Translations under genes and position numbers: made by a program
From: Silurus meridionalis
Lineage: Eukaryota; Chordata; Actinopteri; Siluriformes; Siluridae
DNA length: 64,000 nt
Direction: 5' to 3'
Assembly (NCBI RefSeq): GCF_014805685.1
Contig: NC_060907.1
Span: 6,430,992 to 6,494,991 of the forward strand
Part shown: in pieces, positions 48,901-62,480 of the stretch
How positions within the stretch are numbered: the first letter of the stretch is position 1
How the letters are laid out: every line of letters begins with the position of its first letter
The notes under the pieces: generated by a model
Database searches by the model: none
What the model was told of the DNA's origin: nothing
What the model saw: only the letters and a program-made list of their open reading frames with translations

Positions 48901-49740
48901 GGCAGAATCCAGAGTTCAAGGCTGGTTAACACTGTCCAGACACAGGAGACAAGAAAGATACATGGCCTGAATTACAAATTGCTCCCAAGCTCACTAGGCA
49001 GTGCACTGAATAATTATTCCTTACGCATTTTAAAACATGGAACTACATCAGATTCAGCAATGGATTTATGTTATTGTTAAAAAAAAAAAATCTCCGGACA
49101 CACCCATGGACTGATACTACATGACCACTAGGGGCACTACCCATTTCTGTAGTATGTAGGTTAATGATTCATTAAGATGATTGAATTTGATTCTAGTTCA
49201 TTCTGTTATATCTCTCGACTAACATAATGTTACCCAAGGATATATGTTAATCTAGATTTTAAATACTTATCCAAGGTGCAAACAGCATCTCTACATGGCT
49301 TGATGGTGCAGGTTTTATATATTTGTCCCTAGAAGAAATACATGAACATAGAATAAAAATGCTAACAAGATAAACTCTTTTTGCCTCCCAATCCTCTTTG
49401 AGATGCCCAAAGTAATATTTTCACCGAAAGGTCATTTATCTGGCTCATGAGACACTAATCCTGTATTCAACTCTTTTCAGTCCTTGAATGTTTTTTTTTT
49501 CTCATCTCAATAATCTGCCTAAGCCATGTAGAAAAGCTCTGCAAAAGCCAAGAGCTAAAAGCTCACAGGGGCATGAGCTCTCGGCACATTTCCTGCTTGT
49601 CAGTCTGCATTTCCTGGTGATATGTGAATCATACTGAGGCAGTCGATTGCTCAAGGACCTTCCTGTGCTCTTGTATGTGTGTGTGCTTGCACAATGTGTG
49701 AAAGTGTGTGCTGTGCATGTGCTATTAATAAATCCATCTT
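48901..49740. other. intergenic
   Basis: A-run at 49080-49090 and otherwise unremarkable. No gene recognised. Confidence 0.4.
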
Positions 49741-50060
49741 TGTGTGCACAATGTCCTTACCTTAGAGACGATGGATTCCCCATGCTTTCTCGCTCCTTAG
49801 TTCTTTCCTGGCCTTTTCTGTGCCCAGTAGGAGACTTTTTTACTCCAAAAGGGCCCAGTGTTGGGGCCGGCGGGGAGCCAGGATGCTGAAAATCGTAGGC
49901 CCGCACCCTTGCTTTTGTTCCCCACAGCTGACTGATGCTGGCGGCCTTTAGCACGCTCGGAGAGCACAGCGTGAGACGTACCGGCCTGCCGTTGCGCGGA
50001 AGCTTGACTTGGCAAAGAGAACAGTGTGAGGGAGAACCACCACGACATTTACAGAGAACA
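49741..50060. other. GC-rich island of unknown role
   Basis: The only clearly GC-rich stretch outside lmo7 exons. Open in two minus-strand frames (49757-49954 and 49797-50048), with cccacag|CT as a possible + strand acceptor. No protein family recognised; possibly an lncRNA exon, a promoter or conserved DNA. Confidence 0.3.
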
Positions 50061-51360
50061 ACGGCACTGCAGCAGGTGACAGGCTGCCCTTTTTAACACT
50101 GATCCAGAATCAGCTTTTTACGCCCGTCACTTAAAATTAGCCCTGTTGGTGCAAGAGTGACACAACCTTGGATCAGAGTAAAAAGTCAGATTTGAACAGC
50201 AGCTTTTCAATCTGTCACTGCGGTTTGTAGCTCAGATCACAGATCCTCACAAAAAAGGGAGCTGGAGATAAAACATGGACTGATCTTGGGTCAGTTTGGT
50301 CTGAATTTTTAATACAAAAGGTGACCACATGCACTGGTCTGAGATCATATCTATGAGAGCACTCTTGGCCTTACCAGGAGGGGAGCGTGTGCAAGGAAAG
50401 ATCAAATCTGTTTTTTATTAAACTCCTGGGGCTCAGGGATAATAACAGTAGCTTTATTTGACATAAGCCCTTTTAGACCCAGAAGAACAGTGTTATATTA
50501 AAAAACCCATTTGGCTGCAGGTCTGCTGAGGGTGTAGTCCAGACTCTAGGCCTAAAACACCTAGAACAAAGAGGGTCTTTCCCTTGAGGATTCACTCCTT
50601 TACAAAATACGCTAATAGCTAATAATAGACTTGTAATAGAGCTGTGTTAGCATGCTTGTGCATTCACTGGATGGCCACAACTTAATGATAGCTCTGGAAA
50701 GTAAAACAGGGTTGATATTTTTCATTATAGCAGAACTTGTTGAAAGGTTTAATTACATTTTCAGTCATTTTACAGTAAATCCGCAACATATCTGAGGTAA
50801 ATGTTGACGGTTTCAGCATTTTTGTCTCATCTCACTGCTATGTGCAAGCTAGATCTATCATTAGCCTCAATTGTTTGCTAGTTTATGCTAAGCAGATGCG
50901 TTTCCCTGTTGCCTAGCAGGAGTGTTTTCGCCCTTATGGAAAGACAATGAGTTCATTCTAACAGGTTCACACTAGCTCTGTGTTTTGGTTGGATATTTGT
51001 CAGTGAAGCACAGGTATTAGCAAGCAGAGGTGGAAAGTGCTTGAGGAAAAGTACTTGCGTGTTGTCTTGGAGGATTTGAACATCAAGATTAAATTTGAAT
51101 ACTTATGCTCCTATACAATTAACATTTCCACTAAAATATATAATCCCTTAATTTGTTAATTAGTTACAAGTCCTAAAAATTTAGACTTCCATAATTTGTT
51201 CTGTAAACAGAAAATTAAATTGTCGTACAGACAATTTTTTTTTATAGTAATAGTGCATTGTGCATAAACATTATGTATATTAAGGAGAAATAAGAAATGA
51301 CTGTCAAGAGATGTGTAAAACTTTTTGAAGATAATGTCTTAATGATTATCATTGTAAGCA
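50061..51360. other. intergenic
   Basis: No transposon or gene recognised. Confidence 0.4.
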
Positions 51361-51361
51361 A

Positions 51362-51452
<91 letters not shown>
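51362..51452. repeat. (GATA)n microsatellite, about 23 units
   Basis: Uninterrupted tetranucleotide tract. It abuts, at 51453, a LINE 3' end on the minus strand, so it may have grown from that LINE's simple-repeat tail. Confidence 0.95.
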
Positions 51453-51454
<2 letters not shown>

Positions 51455-51610
51455 ACTTTATTGTCATTGCATTGTACAGGTACACAGCAACGAAATGCAG
51501 TTTGGCATCTACCAGAAGTGCAAAATGTAGCAGTCGCGCAAAAGTGCAGATAAATATATGGCATATTTACAGCAAGTGATAAAGTGATAAATATGTAAAC
51601 GTATGTAAAG
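51453..51610 (-). mobile_element. LINE 3' end (L2/Rex-like), copy d
   Basis: AACTTTATTGTCATTGCATT, then GTACACAGCAACGAAATGCA, read on the minus strand, is the 3' UTR of a fish LINE. Only about 150 bp is left. Confidence 0.65.
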
Positions 51611-52518
<908 letters not shown>

Positions 52519-53023
52519 GTCAAGTCAAGAGGCTTTTATTGTCATTTCTACTATACACAGTGGTACACAGTAAAAACTAGACAACATTCCTCCAGAACTC
52601 TGGTGCTACACTAAACAACATAGAGCTACAACAAACAACATAAAGCTACATTACATAAAGCTACATAAAGTGCATTGAGTGCAACCTAGTGCAAACAGTG
52701 CAGACAAAAAACAGTACAGACAGACAACAGTATAGACAGACAGACAACCTACTGTATACTTAGAATATACAGTACTGTGCAAAGAGGACTATAAAGACTA
52801 TAACCAAGAGTATATGTAAACAAACACAATGCAGTGCAAAAACAGCAGTAGCAGCAGTTGATATGTGCAAAAAATAGCATTTAAACGGTATATTATGTTT
52901 ATAATATATTTTTAACAGTATATTATTGTTAAGTATAAATAATAATAAATGGTGGTGGAATGGATTGAGATGAGTAATGAGTGTGTGTTAAGTTCAAGTT
53001 GTACAGTTCAGTAACACACAGTT

Positions 53024-53090
<67 letters not shown>

Positions 53091-53760
53091 TTCCAGTTTA
53101 GTTCTGTGTATTGGGGAGCCTGATGGCTTGCGGGGAAAAAGCTGTTACACAGTCTGGATGAGAGGCCCGAATGCTTCGGAACCGCTTTCCTGATAGCAGG
53201 AGGGTGAAGAGTGTGTGTGAGGGGTGTGTGGGGTCGTCTGCAATGCTGTTGATTCTGGGATGCAACGTGGGGTGTAAATGTCCATGATGGAGGGGAGAGA
53301 GACTCAGATTATCTTCTCAGCTGTCCTCTTTATCCTCTGTAGGGACTTGTCATCCGAGACGGTGCAGTTCCCAAACCAGGCAGTGATTCAGCTGCTCAGG
53401 ATGCTCTCAATGGTTTTTCTGTAGAACATGGTCAGGATGGTGGGAGGGAGATGAGCTTTCCTCAGCCTTCTCAGGAAGTAGAGACCCTGCTGGGCTTTCT
53501 TGGTGATGGAGCTGGTGTTGAGTGACCAGGTGAAGTTATCCGCCAGAGGAACACCAAGGAATTTGGTGCTCTTCTCGATCTCCACTAAGGATCCATCGAT
53601 GATCAGTAGAGAATGGCTGATCTGTGCTCTCCTGAAGTCCACAACAATCTCTTTGGTTTTGTCAACGTTTAGAGACAGGTTGTTGGCTCCACACCAGACT
53701 GTTAAAGACTGCACCTCCTCTCTGTATGCTGAACCGTCGTTCTTGCTGATGAGTGCTTGC
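52519..53760 (-). mobile_element. LINE 3' portion (L2/CR1-like), copy c
   Basis: Starts with the (AAGTC)n tail and GAGGCTTTTATTGTCATTTC. A minus-strand frame at 53388-53714 reads MQSLTVWCGANNLSLNVDKT, KEIVVDFRRAQISHSLLIID and [20 protein letters not shown], the RT thumb region, followed after a stop by the TAWFGNCTV... C-terminal piece. (TG)n at 53028-53084 sits at the same place as in copy b. 5'-truncated and broken by stops. Confidence 0.9.
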
Positions 53761-53784
53761 CATCAACGCACTTGATGATGTGGT

Positions 53785-55866
53785 GAAGTGTAGGAGAGTG
53801 GAGATTAGGGTTGGTACTTTAAATGTTGGTACTATGACTGGTAAAGGGAGAGAGGTAGCTAATATGGTGCAGAGGAGAAAGGTAGACATGTTGTGTGTTC
53901 AGGAGACCAAGTGGAAGGAAAGTAAGGCCAGGAACATTGGAGGTGGCTTTAAACTGTTCTTATTGGTGTGGATGGAAAGAGAAATGGTGTAGGCGTGATT
54001 CTGAAGGAAGAGTACAGTAAGAGTGTAGTAGAGGTGAAGAGAGTCAAGCTGGAAGTTAAAGGGGTGATGATAAATGTCACTAGTGCTTATGCTCCACAAG
54101 TGGGTTTTGAAATGGAGGAGAAGGAAAAATTCTGGAGTGAGTTAGATGAAGTGGTAGGAGGTGTACCTAGGAATGAATGATTGGTGATTGGGGCAGATTT
54201 CAATGGGCATGTAGGTGAAGGGGACAGAAGTGATGAAGAGGTGATGGATAGGTATGGCTTTAAGGAAAGGAATGTGGAAGGGCAGATGGTGGTAGATTTT
54301 GCTAAAAGGATGGAAATGGCAGTGGTGAATACATATTTTAAGAAGAAGGAGGATCATAGGGTGACGTATAAGAGTGGAGGAAGGTGCACACAGGTGGACT
54401 ATGTTCTATGTAGGAAATTTCACCTGAAGGAGATTGGAGACGGTAAGGTGGTGGCAGGGGACAGTGTAGCTAGACAGCATTGGATGGTGGTCTGTAGGAT
54501 GGTTTTGGAGGTAAAGAAAAAGAGGAGGAGAGTGAAGACTGAAAAAAGAATAAGATGGTGGAAACTGAAGGAGAAAGATTGAGAGATTGTGAGATTCAGG
54601 GAAGAGGTCAGACAGGGGCTCAGTGGTGGTGAGGAGGTGTTGGATGATTGGGAAACTACTGCAGAAGTAATAAGGGAGACAGCTAGAAAGGTACTTGGTA
54701 TGACATCTGGAAATAGAAAGGAAGACAAAGAGCCATGGATTGCTCATCAGGGATAAATATCTGTAAAGCCGCTTTGAGACAATGTCTGTTGTGAAAAGCG
54801 CTATAGAAATAAACTTGACTTGACGAAGAGACGTGGTGGTGGAATGAGGAAGTGCAGGAAAGCATAAGGGAAAAGAGGTTTGCAAAACAGAATTGGGATT
54901 GACAGAGAGATGAGAAAAGTAGGTAGGAGTACAAGGAGATATGGCAGCAGGTGAAGAGGGATGTGGCGAAAGCCAAGGAAAAGGCATCTTCAGGAGCTGT
55001 ATGATGAGTTGGACACTAAGGACCGATTGGCCAAACAGAGGGACCGAGCTGGGAAGAATGTGCTGCAAGTTAGAGCAATAAAGATGGAGATGGAAATAAG
55101 TTGACTAATGAGGAGAGTGTGTTGAGAAGATGGAGGGAGTATTTTGAGTGAAGCAGGAAGTGGATAGAATTAGTAAGGAGAAAGTTAGAGCAGCTTTGAG
55201 AATGTTAATGGAGAAGTATAGAAAAGGTCAGAAGGAGTTGCATTGTGTGTTTGTGGATTTAGAGAAAGCCTACGACATAGTGAAAAGAGTGGTATTGTAT
55301 GAGGAAGTCAGGTGTGTAAGAGAAGTATGTGAGGGTGGTGCAGGACATGTATGAGGACAGTGTGACAGCAGTAAAGTTAGCAGTAGGAACGATAGGCTGG
55401 TTCAAAGTGGAGGTTTGACGCATCAAGGATCGGCTCTGAGCCCTTTTCTGTTTGCAGTGGTGATGGACAGGTTGACGGACAAGGTCAGACAGTTTTTACC
55501 ATGGACTATGTGTTTGCGGACGATATTGTTATTTGTGGTAAGAGTAGGGAGCAGGTTGAGAAGAGCCTGGAGGGGTGGAGGTATGCGCTGGAGAGAAGGG
55601 AAATGAAAGTCAGTAGGAGTAAAACATAGTACATGGGTGTGAATGAGAGGGAGGGCAGTGGAGTGGTGTGGTTGCAGGGAAAAGAGGTGGAGAAGGTGGA
55701 GGAGTTCAGGTACCTGTGGTCAACAGTCCAAAGTAATAGAGAGTGTGTTAGAGAAGTAAGGAGAAGAGTGCAGGCAGGGTGGAGTGGGTGGAGAAGAGTG
55801 ATAGCACTCTTGATGATCCGCTGTGGTGACCCCTAATGGGAGAAGCTGACAGAAGAAGAAGAAGAA
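53785..55866 (+). mobile_element. RTE-like LINE with endonuclease and reverse transcriptase remnants
   Basis: Order of motifs on the + strand: VGTLNVGTMTGKG and CVQETKW (apurinic endonuclease start); GADFNGHVG (54193-54219) and RQHWMVVCR (endonuclease core/end); CVFVDLEKAYD (RT motif A, about 55240); QGSALSPFLFAVVMD (motif B, about 55420); YVFADDIVIC (motif C, about 55510); then the 3' end TCCGCTGTGGTGACCCCTAA and (GAA)n. Stops, frameshifts and a missing N-terminal RT part make it inactive. The RTE/Rex3 clade is inferred. Confidence 0.92.
54733..54821 (+). mobile_element. 89-bp insertion inside the RTE-like LINE
   Basis: GTAAAGCCGCTTTGAGACAA and AGCGCTATAGAAATAAACTT, ending CTTGACTTGA, are foreign to the LINE. 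GACAAAGAG (54724-54732) and GACGAAGAG (54822-54830) look like a target duplication with one mismatch. It is the 3' tail of the repeat type seen at 13.9 and 31.4 kb. Confidence 0.8.
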
Positions 55867-56970
55867 AATGTATGTTTTAGGAACACATTTAATGACTGAG
55901 TCAGTTGTCAAAGAGGTAAAAATGCAATTCTTAAGTTGAATGTGGCCAAATATGGTTGAGTTTGCACATAAGGGTCATGAATGGCTGCTTTGTTTTAATC
56001 TTTTTCGCACAAAAACTGGTTCTGGCTCGATATTCAGTATTATTGTTGCGAGGATGTGGGCTAGACAATAGTGATAATCACGAGGATGACGATGAGGACA
56101 TCTCTGTCTATTTTGCTGTCATGTCAGTCTAATTGCAAGATGAAGATCCTGACACGTCTTCTCTCACTTGGTTGCTTTTCTCTCGCTCTCTCAGCCATCA
56201 TGAGAATTGATTTTTATCTCAGTAAAGGTAAGCTTCTTCTCCACATGTATAAAAGGATGTTGATTTTATGTATCTATTTATTTTTTTTGCCCTGTCTTAA
56301 GAGGCGCCAATAATTGTGAAGTAGTGTGCAAACACAGTGTGCAAAAAAGCCTTTTTATTGTCATGGAGACGATATCAGGTTAGCTGTATCCAAATAGGGG
56401 ATTATGTTAAAGCAAGTATGGCTACCTTTAAGTAGACCAGAATCGAACGCTATTGACCAGGATTTGGACAAAAATAGAAAAATCTTAGCTGGCCTGACTC
56501 CAGGACTTTAAGAGCGTATAATTGATCGTGTTCTTAGGGAGTGTGAGGTGACATAATCTCTTTTTCTCTGCCTTCTCTCGATCACAGCAACACTAGCCAA
56601 TCATTTGAGGTTATGACGGCGTAGGAGGGCAGAAATCAAACATGTCGCCCCCTGACTTTGCATGAGCAGCAGTTTCAATTGATGCTAGCGTGTTCATGAG
56701 CCTCTGTGAACAAAATAAAATTCACACTCTTGTATGGGAAGCTGTTGTTTCATAGAGTAGACTTATTTGTTGGATGGGAATTGGCCAAGACAAAATTAGG
56801 TTGAAGAATCAGGCCAGACTGTTCATTATGGTCAACATCAGGTCTAAAATTGGCTCTCATCATGACCATTGATTTCCGAATATGTTCAATAAAATCCCCA
56901 TCGGTATTAAAGAGGAATATTATAAACCTGGATGATTTAAAGGAAAGCACATTTCAGCAAGGGTTAGGGT
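55867..56970. other. intergenic
   Basis: No gene recognised. 56290-56320 (GAGGCGCCAATAATTGTGAA) echoes the GAGGGTGCCAATAATTCTGG phrase near 1,445, suggesting a decayed DNA-transposon end. Confidence 0.4.
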
Positions 56971-58256
56971 TAGTATATTTTCTTAAGGGACAATACTACA
57001 AAAATAAAACTTGGATATATCTTGAAGTAGTCAATGTGCAGCTTGTAAAGCAGTACAGATTCACTGTCCTCTGAAAATAATTGTCTAAATAGCTGGCAAC
57101 AAAAATGAGTACACACAAGTCCAATTCATCATGTTCAGGTTTTTATCTGCTTGACAGAACCATACAAAGTTGTGTATCTTGTATTAGAGTAAAATAAATT
57201 GGTTCTTTGAGTACAATTCTCTCATATTGTTGCTCTTTACAAAGATCGCCTAGGCTACAAGAAGATCGGAGACAGCCTGAAACTGAGTTACAGTACAGTG
57301 GCCAGGGTCATACAGAGGTTTTCAAAGACAAGTTCCACTCAGAACGGGCCTCGCAAGGGTGCTGTGCGTCAGATGCAGAAGCTGGTTTAGAAAAAAACAG
57401 ATGCTTGAGTACTGCCACCTTTGCTGTATAGGTTGTAGAAGCGGACGGTATATATGCTGAACACTGCAACAAGTCGGTTTACATGGCTGACATCCTAAAA
57501 GAAAGCCTCTTCTGAATCTGACTCACAAGAAAGCCCACAAACAGTTTCTGGAGACAACCTGTCCAAGAGCATGAATTACTGGAACCATGTACGGTGGTCT
57601 GATGAGACTAAGATAAACTTGTTTGGCTCAGATGGTGTCCAGCATGTGTGGCTACACTGGTAAGGAGCACCAGGATAATTTTGTCATGCCTACAGTCAAG
57701 CATGGTGGTGGTAACATCATGGTCTGGGGCTGCATGAGTGCTGCTGGTACTTGAGGAAAACATGGATTCCAACATGTCCAGTGGCATACTGAACATGATA
57801 ACCTCCCTTTAGAAACTGGGCCGAATGGTAGTTTTCCAACATGAAAACAACCCAAGCACACCGCCAAGATGACGACTGATGGAGTGGCTAGATATGTCTC
57901 CAGACCTGAACCCTATTGAGCACCTGTGGGGCTTCTTTAAATGGATTTCAAATGGAGAAGCACCTACAATGCGATAACAATGTTGCTCACACAAAATTTT
58001 GAAACTTTGGACACAGTTTTGACATGTTCACTAAGGGTGTACTCACTTTTGTTGGCAGTTATTTTGACAATAATGGCTGTATAGTGAGTTATCTTTAGAG
58101 GACAGTAAAACTGTACTGCTTTGGAAACTGCACATTGACTACTCTAAAATATATCCAAGTATCATTTCTATAGTATTGTCCCGTGAGAAGATTACACTAA
58201 AATGGTTGCTGAAATGTGAGGGGGTGTACTTACTTTTGTGAGATACTTTATATACT
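56971..58256 (+). mobile_element. Tc1-like element, family B (copy 2), nearly full length but broken
   Basis: Long imperfect inverted repeats: 56971-57110 (GGGACAATACTACAAAAATA ... TGGCAACAAAAATGAGTACA) against 58030-58200. Transposase pieces: STVARVIQRFSK, then CMSAAG and [11 protein letters not shown] and QPKHTAK (57700-57870). There are many stops, so it is dead. The right end is at 58245; the left outermost end is missing. Confidence 0.9.
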
Positions 58257-58266
58257 GTATATACAG

Positions 58267-58291
58267 TATCTCACAAAAGTAAGTACACCCC

Positions 58292-58329
<38 letters not shown>
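58267..58329. repeat. second family-B terminus followed by (CA)n
   Basis: TATCTCACAAAAGTAAGTAC ACCCC (58267-58291) is the inverted image of 58221-58245, then (CA)n at 58293-58329. It looks like a solo TIR of a second element. Confidence 0.85.
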
Positions 58330-58331
<2 letters not shown>

Positions 58332-59029
58332 ATGTGTACTGATGTGGAGATGACAGAGCTAAAAAGCTTAAAAAACTAAAGCGCTGCTGTATCAATTTTA
58401 TTCGGTATGTAGATGAAGTGCGGGCAGTGAACGGCATTGTGGATTACGTACAAGAAAATACGCTTTTAAAGATTGCATTAAAGTTGTTTAGGGTGTTTCT
58501 TTTAGCCATAATAAAGAGCTGTTGTGGAAAAAACTTCCTGACCCTGTGCTCACTTGTTCAATTGCATTGCTCAGCTAAGGTAGTCATGGAGCTGGTTTAC
58601 ACAAAGACATAGTCTCTTTTTGTGGTTTATGACCATGGACATCAGTAAAGTGTATTTGTTTCCATTTAATGACATGACGGTGTGCTCAAACCCTCCCTAT
58701 CATCTGCCCCTTACACAAATATGATGTGCAAATAATATTAGCCTTGTGCCTTTTACTGAAAAGAGCCTCTTGTACCATAGTAAATGAAGACAGAAGCCTG
58801 TTTTGATGATAATTGCCTCATCCTAAGCTTAAATTCAGTTATTTTACGCAGTGTTCTTTGTGGGTTTTTTTTTTTCCCCAAAAAAATATTTGTGCAAATT
58901 TTGAGTCGATACTGGAAAATGTATACAGTCAAATTTGTGTTTTCTCAGTTTGCTCAAGATTTCTCACATTGCAATGATAAGAATATTAATGATCTTTCTA
59001 GACATCTTTAACCTTAAAAGGTTGATCAG
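58330..59029. other. intergenic
   Basis: No recognised element. Confidence 0.4.
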
Positions 59030-59545
59030 GACAAACAAAACCTGGACAAAAGTATATTTTTTTACAGCCATATGTGGTTCCTTCCCAAACTGTTACCACA
59101 GAGGTACACAATTGTAGCATGACATTCTCTCTTCACTTGAACTAGGAGATCCAAATCTGTTCCAGCATGACAATGCCTTTGGAATAAAGCCAGCTTCAAT
59201 AAGATATGCTTTACATGGGTTAAAGTGGAAGATTGGGAGTGGCCTGCTCTGACCTCAACCTTATTAAACACTTTTGGGATGAATTTTTTCACCCTGACGG
59301 CACCCCAGGCCTCCTCACCTTACCTACATCAGTACCTGGCTTTACTAACACTCATGTGGCTGAATGAATCTCACAAAAACCTCCACAAGAACATTTCAAC
59401 ATCTAGTGAAACATTTTCCTAGAACAGTGGATGTTAATATAACAGCAAATTGGGGCTAAATGTGGAATTTGATGCTCAAAAAGCACAGACTGATCTTATA
59501 GTCAGGTGTCCATAAACTTTTGTCAGGAAATATTCCATACTTTTA
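59030..59545 (+). mobile_element. Tc1-like remnant, family A (copy 10), long
   Basis: Left end CTGGACAAAAGTATATTTTT, core TCTGTTCCAGCATGACAATG, right end GTCAGGTGTCCATAAACTTT. The coding core is degenerate. Confidence 0.85.
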
Positions 59546-59846
59546 CTAAAATTCAACATATTTCAACTTCCCACATTATGTTTCTGGTGCCTTTACTTTT
59601 CTACAGTGTATGCATCAAAGAATCGCAAATTGTTTTCCCAATATGAGCTTGAACATTTTTCTTCTTTTTTACTTTACTTTTAGTTCACATGTTCTATTTA
59701 ATATTTACAACTTATTAAATGCTGCTTAAGTATGAATTCTGAATTTTTTGACATGTGTGAAGTTGAGCATATGTGCTGGCTTTTATGTACCACTGCTGGA
59801 ATCTTTAAGCCTAAAAGCACTGTGAGTTAACTAGCTGAGTTTAAGC

Positions 59847-59910
<64 letters not shown>

Positions 59911-60945
59911 TATTTTATTTTAATCACATTTAATTTTATTTGATTGTATTTTCGATTGCTACCACATGCTTCCTTCAAGACACGTGACAACAGCATCTTA
60001 TTAAACGAGTGCATCAAGTGGCAGAGTAACACAATCACTGAAGGTGCTAACTGCCCTCTCCTAAATATGTGAACCCAGCAAAGAGAGTAATGACATCACT
60101 CTGACCCAGAGTGCACGAACAGTTTTCACACCCTCCTGTAGAATTCTTGGTATTCAACTTGCAAGCTCTCGTCAAAAAGCCAATGATTTTCATCAACACA
60201 AAAAAAAAAAAAAAACATTACATGTTTCCCATTCAGTTTTTTTGTTTGACCGGTAACAGAACTTATCGAAAATCCTATCGTACCTGCTTTTCTGTACACT
60301 GTTTATTCAGATAATATTATTACTTGTCAGTAAAATTAATGTTTTACTGTCATGATCATCCCGTTTTTCTGGATCTTTGTAATACTATCTATGTAAATAT
60401 GTAGCATCTGCATACAGAAATCCACACCCACACACTCTGTGGTCACGTAACTAAATAAAAGAGGAAAAGAATATTCCAGGAAATTGATCAATCTAAACTA
60501 CAATACGATCCTGACCACCTTCTAGAAGAGAAATCCTTGCTGCTGGACACTCAGTTTGACATAAGTAGAAAATTTGTGTAGTTTTAATATTTTTTTTACC
60601 CTCGACAATTATTTGAAGTGTAAAAAATGTCACTTGTCTCCCTTTTTAATTTCTCACTTGTCTTTCCATGCTCTAAAAATACTAATGATTTCCACATGTG
60701 CCAAAAACCTTAAAAAAATAATTTTCCCCGAATGTACTGTATAACTCTTCAGCTTGTCTTCTGGGTTGTATATGCAAAGGTTAGATGGACGACTGTGAAG
60801 AAAAAAAATGTGCAAGAAAGGAACAAAAAAAAGGGTCTCTCTCTCTCTGTGAGCTGGACCATCTGGTATGTTCTCTGGTGGGACACTGTGTCCGGTTAAA
60901 ATAATAGACGAAAAAAAGAACAGGTGGAACCCAATGAATCACAAT

Positions 60946-61001
<56 letters not shown>

Positions 61002-61159
61002 CTCTGATGCTTCATTTTTCTTGATGTGTAATTACAGAATGTTTTAAAGTTTATAGACCAAGGTCTCAGTGAGTCCTGGACATGTCTGAAATCTACTGAC
61101 ATTATCCAGTGCTAAGAATTTTGCTTCTTCAAGTCTCCACATAAGGTAAAAAATATTTT
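59546..61159. other. intergenic, microsatellites
   Basis: (TG)n at 59851-59908, poly-A at 60200 and (GA)n at 60953-60997. No gene is recognised. Confidence 0.5.
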
Positions 61160-61345
61160 ATTGGCCTGGGTGCAGTCAGTATTCACATTCATCCCAAAGG
61201 TGTTCAATAGGGATGAGATCAGAGCTCTATAGCAGAAGATCTTCATGTTAAACTCATGTAAACTATGTTCCAGGTTTGGGTCTCCTAGTTTAGGGAAAAG
61301 GAAAATGTAATGAATATTATAATTTTTTTGCATAATAACGGTGCT
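61160..61345 (-). mobile_element. Tc1-like remnant, family A (copy 11, fragment)
   Basis: GTGCAGTCAGTATTCACATT, then GGGATGAGATCAGAGCTCTA and TCTTCATGTTAAACTCATGT, minus strand. Confidence 0.7.
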
Positions 61346-62354
61346 GCCTATTAAAATTGATAGCAAATTCATACACAGACTTACACTCAGGCCAATCTGT
61401 CCCAGATTTATATTTGATTTTATTAGTGTTTTTTCTTGTTATTTAAAGGTCATTTTTTTCTTGACAGAGAAACAAGATGTTCCTGTGCTCCTGACACTCA
61501 GCTGGAAGTCCTGTCCCTAAGTGCTGTCTGTACATACACAGAGCGTAACCCCATAATTATGATGAAATTCCCATAGTTATGCTGTGTATTTAAATCCTGT
61601 GCATTCTCCTCGTGGTTTGTCAGAAAACCAAGACTCTAAGGCGCATGTGTGTGTTTTGGGCGTAAATATATTCTATTTCACCACGGTCACAGGACTGCTG
61701 GCGTACACAGGTCTAGTTCTTGTTCCCCATGTCAGAGCCTCCCATCTGTTTCCTTACAGCACATGCATATCTAATCTACTTTCGAATCTCTCTCACCACT
61801 GCAGTGCCTTTTCAATGCCTGTTTTTTTTCTGTTTCTGTTTTTTTATTTACAGCACAAAAGCAATAACATGCCAGCATCATCACTTTCTATTTCTGAGCA
61901 ATTGAACATTTTGCATTTTGTACATTCAACATGGCAGCTAGATGACCCATGTGTTCTGTCATGCTGTTTGCTGATCTTAATCTTAAGATTGAGGTCTAAG
62001 GAAAAAATGTGTATTATTAGACTTTAATTAAAAACATTCCATAAAGTTTTTTATCAAAACATTAATATATTATGCCATTAATTAAGGCTTATGGTCTATG
62101 TTACATTAGTCGCTCCTAGGCCAAGCCTGAAATGTTACATTTAAGATTTTTTATACTTTTAACAACAAATCATTGGTCAGAAATGAACAAGAATGTAACA
62201 AGCACACTTCTGAGACTCTCCTGTGCCACCATTTGCTCATTTACTTTCAATGCAGTGAAGGGTTTTGGGGAAAAGCTAGAAAACTGGGAGGTTTACTTCT
62301 ATAGTCTTGTATGCAAAGGTCAAATCAGAATAGAAGAATAGCCTTTAAAATTTG
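61346..62354. other. intergenic
   Basis: No element or family recognised. An open frame at 61584-62027 (147 codons) has no recognisable domain and AT-rich codon use; I treat it as chance. Confidence 0.4.
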
Positions 62355-62480
62355 TTCTTCGCATATTCCAGCTTGCTCAGAAGCTGGGGTCAGAGTGCAG
62401 GGTCGGCCATGATACGGTGCCCCTGGAGCACAGAGGGTTAGGGGCCTTGCTCAGGGGCCCAAGAGTGGCAGCTTGGCGAG
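62355..62480 (-). mobile_element. tRNA-like SINE fragment
   Basis: AGCTTGCTCAGAAGCTGGGG, then GATACGGTGCCCCTGGAGCA and GGCCTTGCTCAGGGGCCCAA. The tRNA-like head is missing. Confidence 0.75.

Noticed and set aside
54406..55068. Long open frame on the minus strand (220 codons)
   Set aside because: It is the antisense shadow of the LINE coding region, as shown by endonuclease and RT motifs on the + strand.
61584..62027. 147-codon open frame on the + strand
   Set aside because: No domain, AT-rich composition and no splice context; probably chance.
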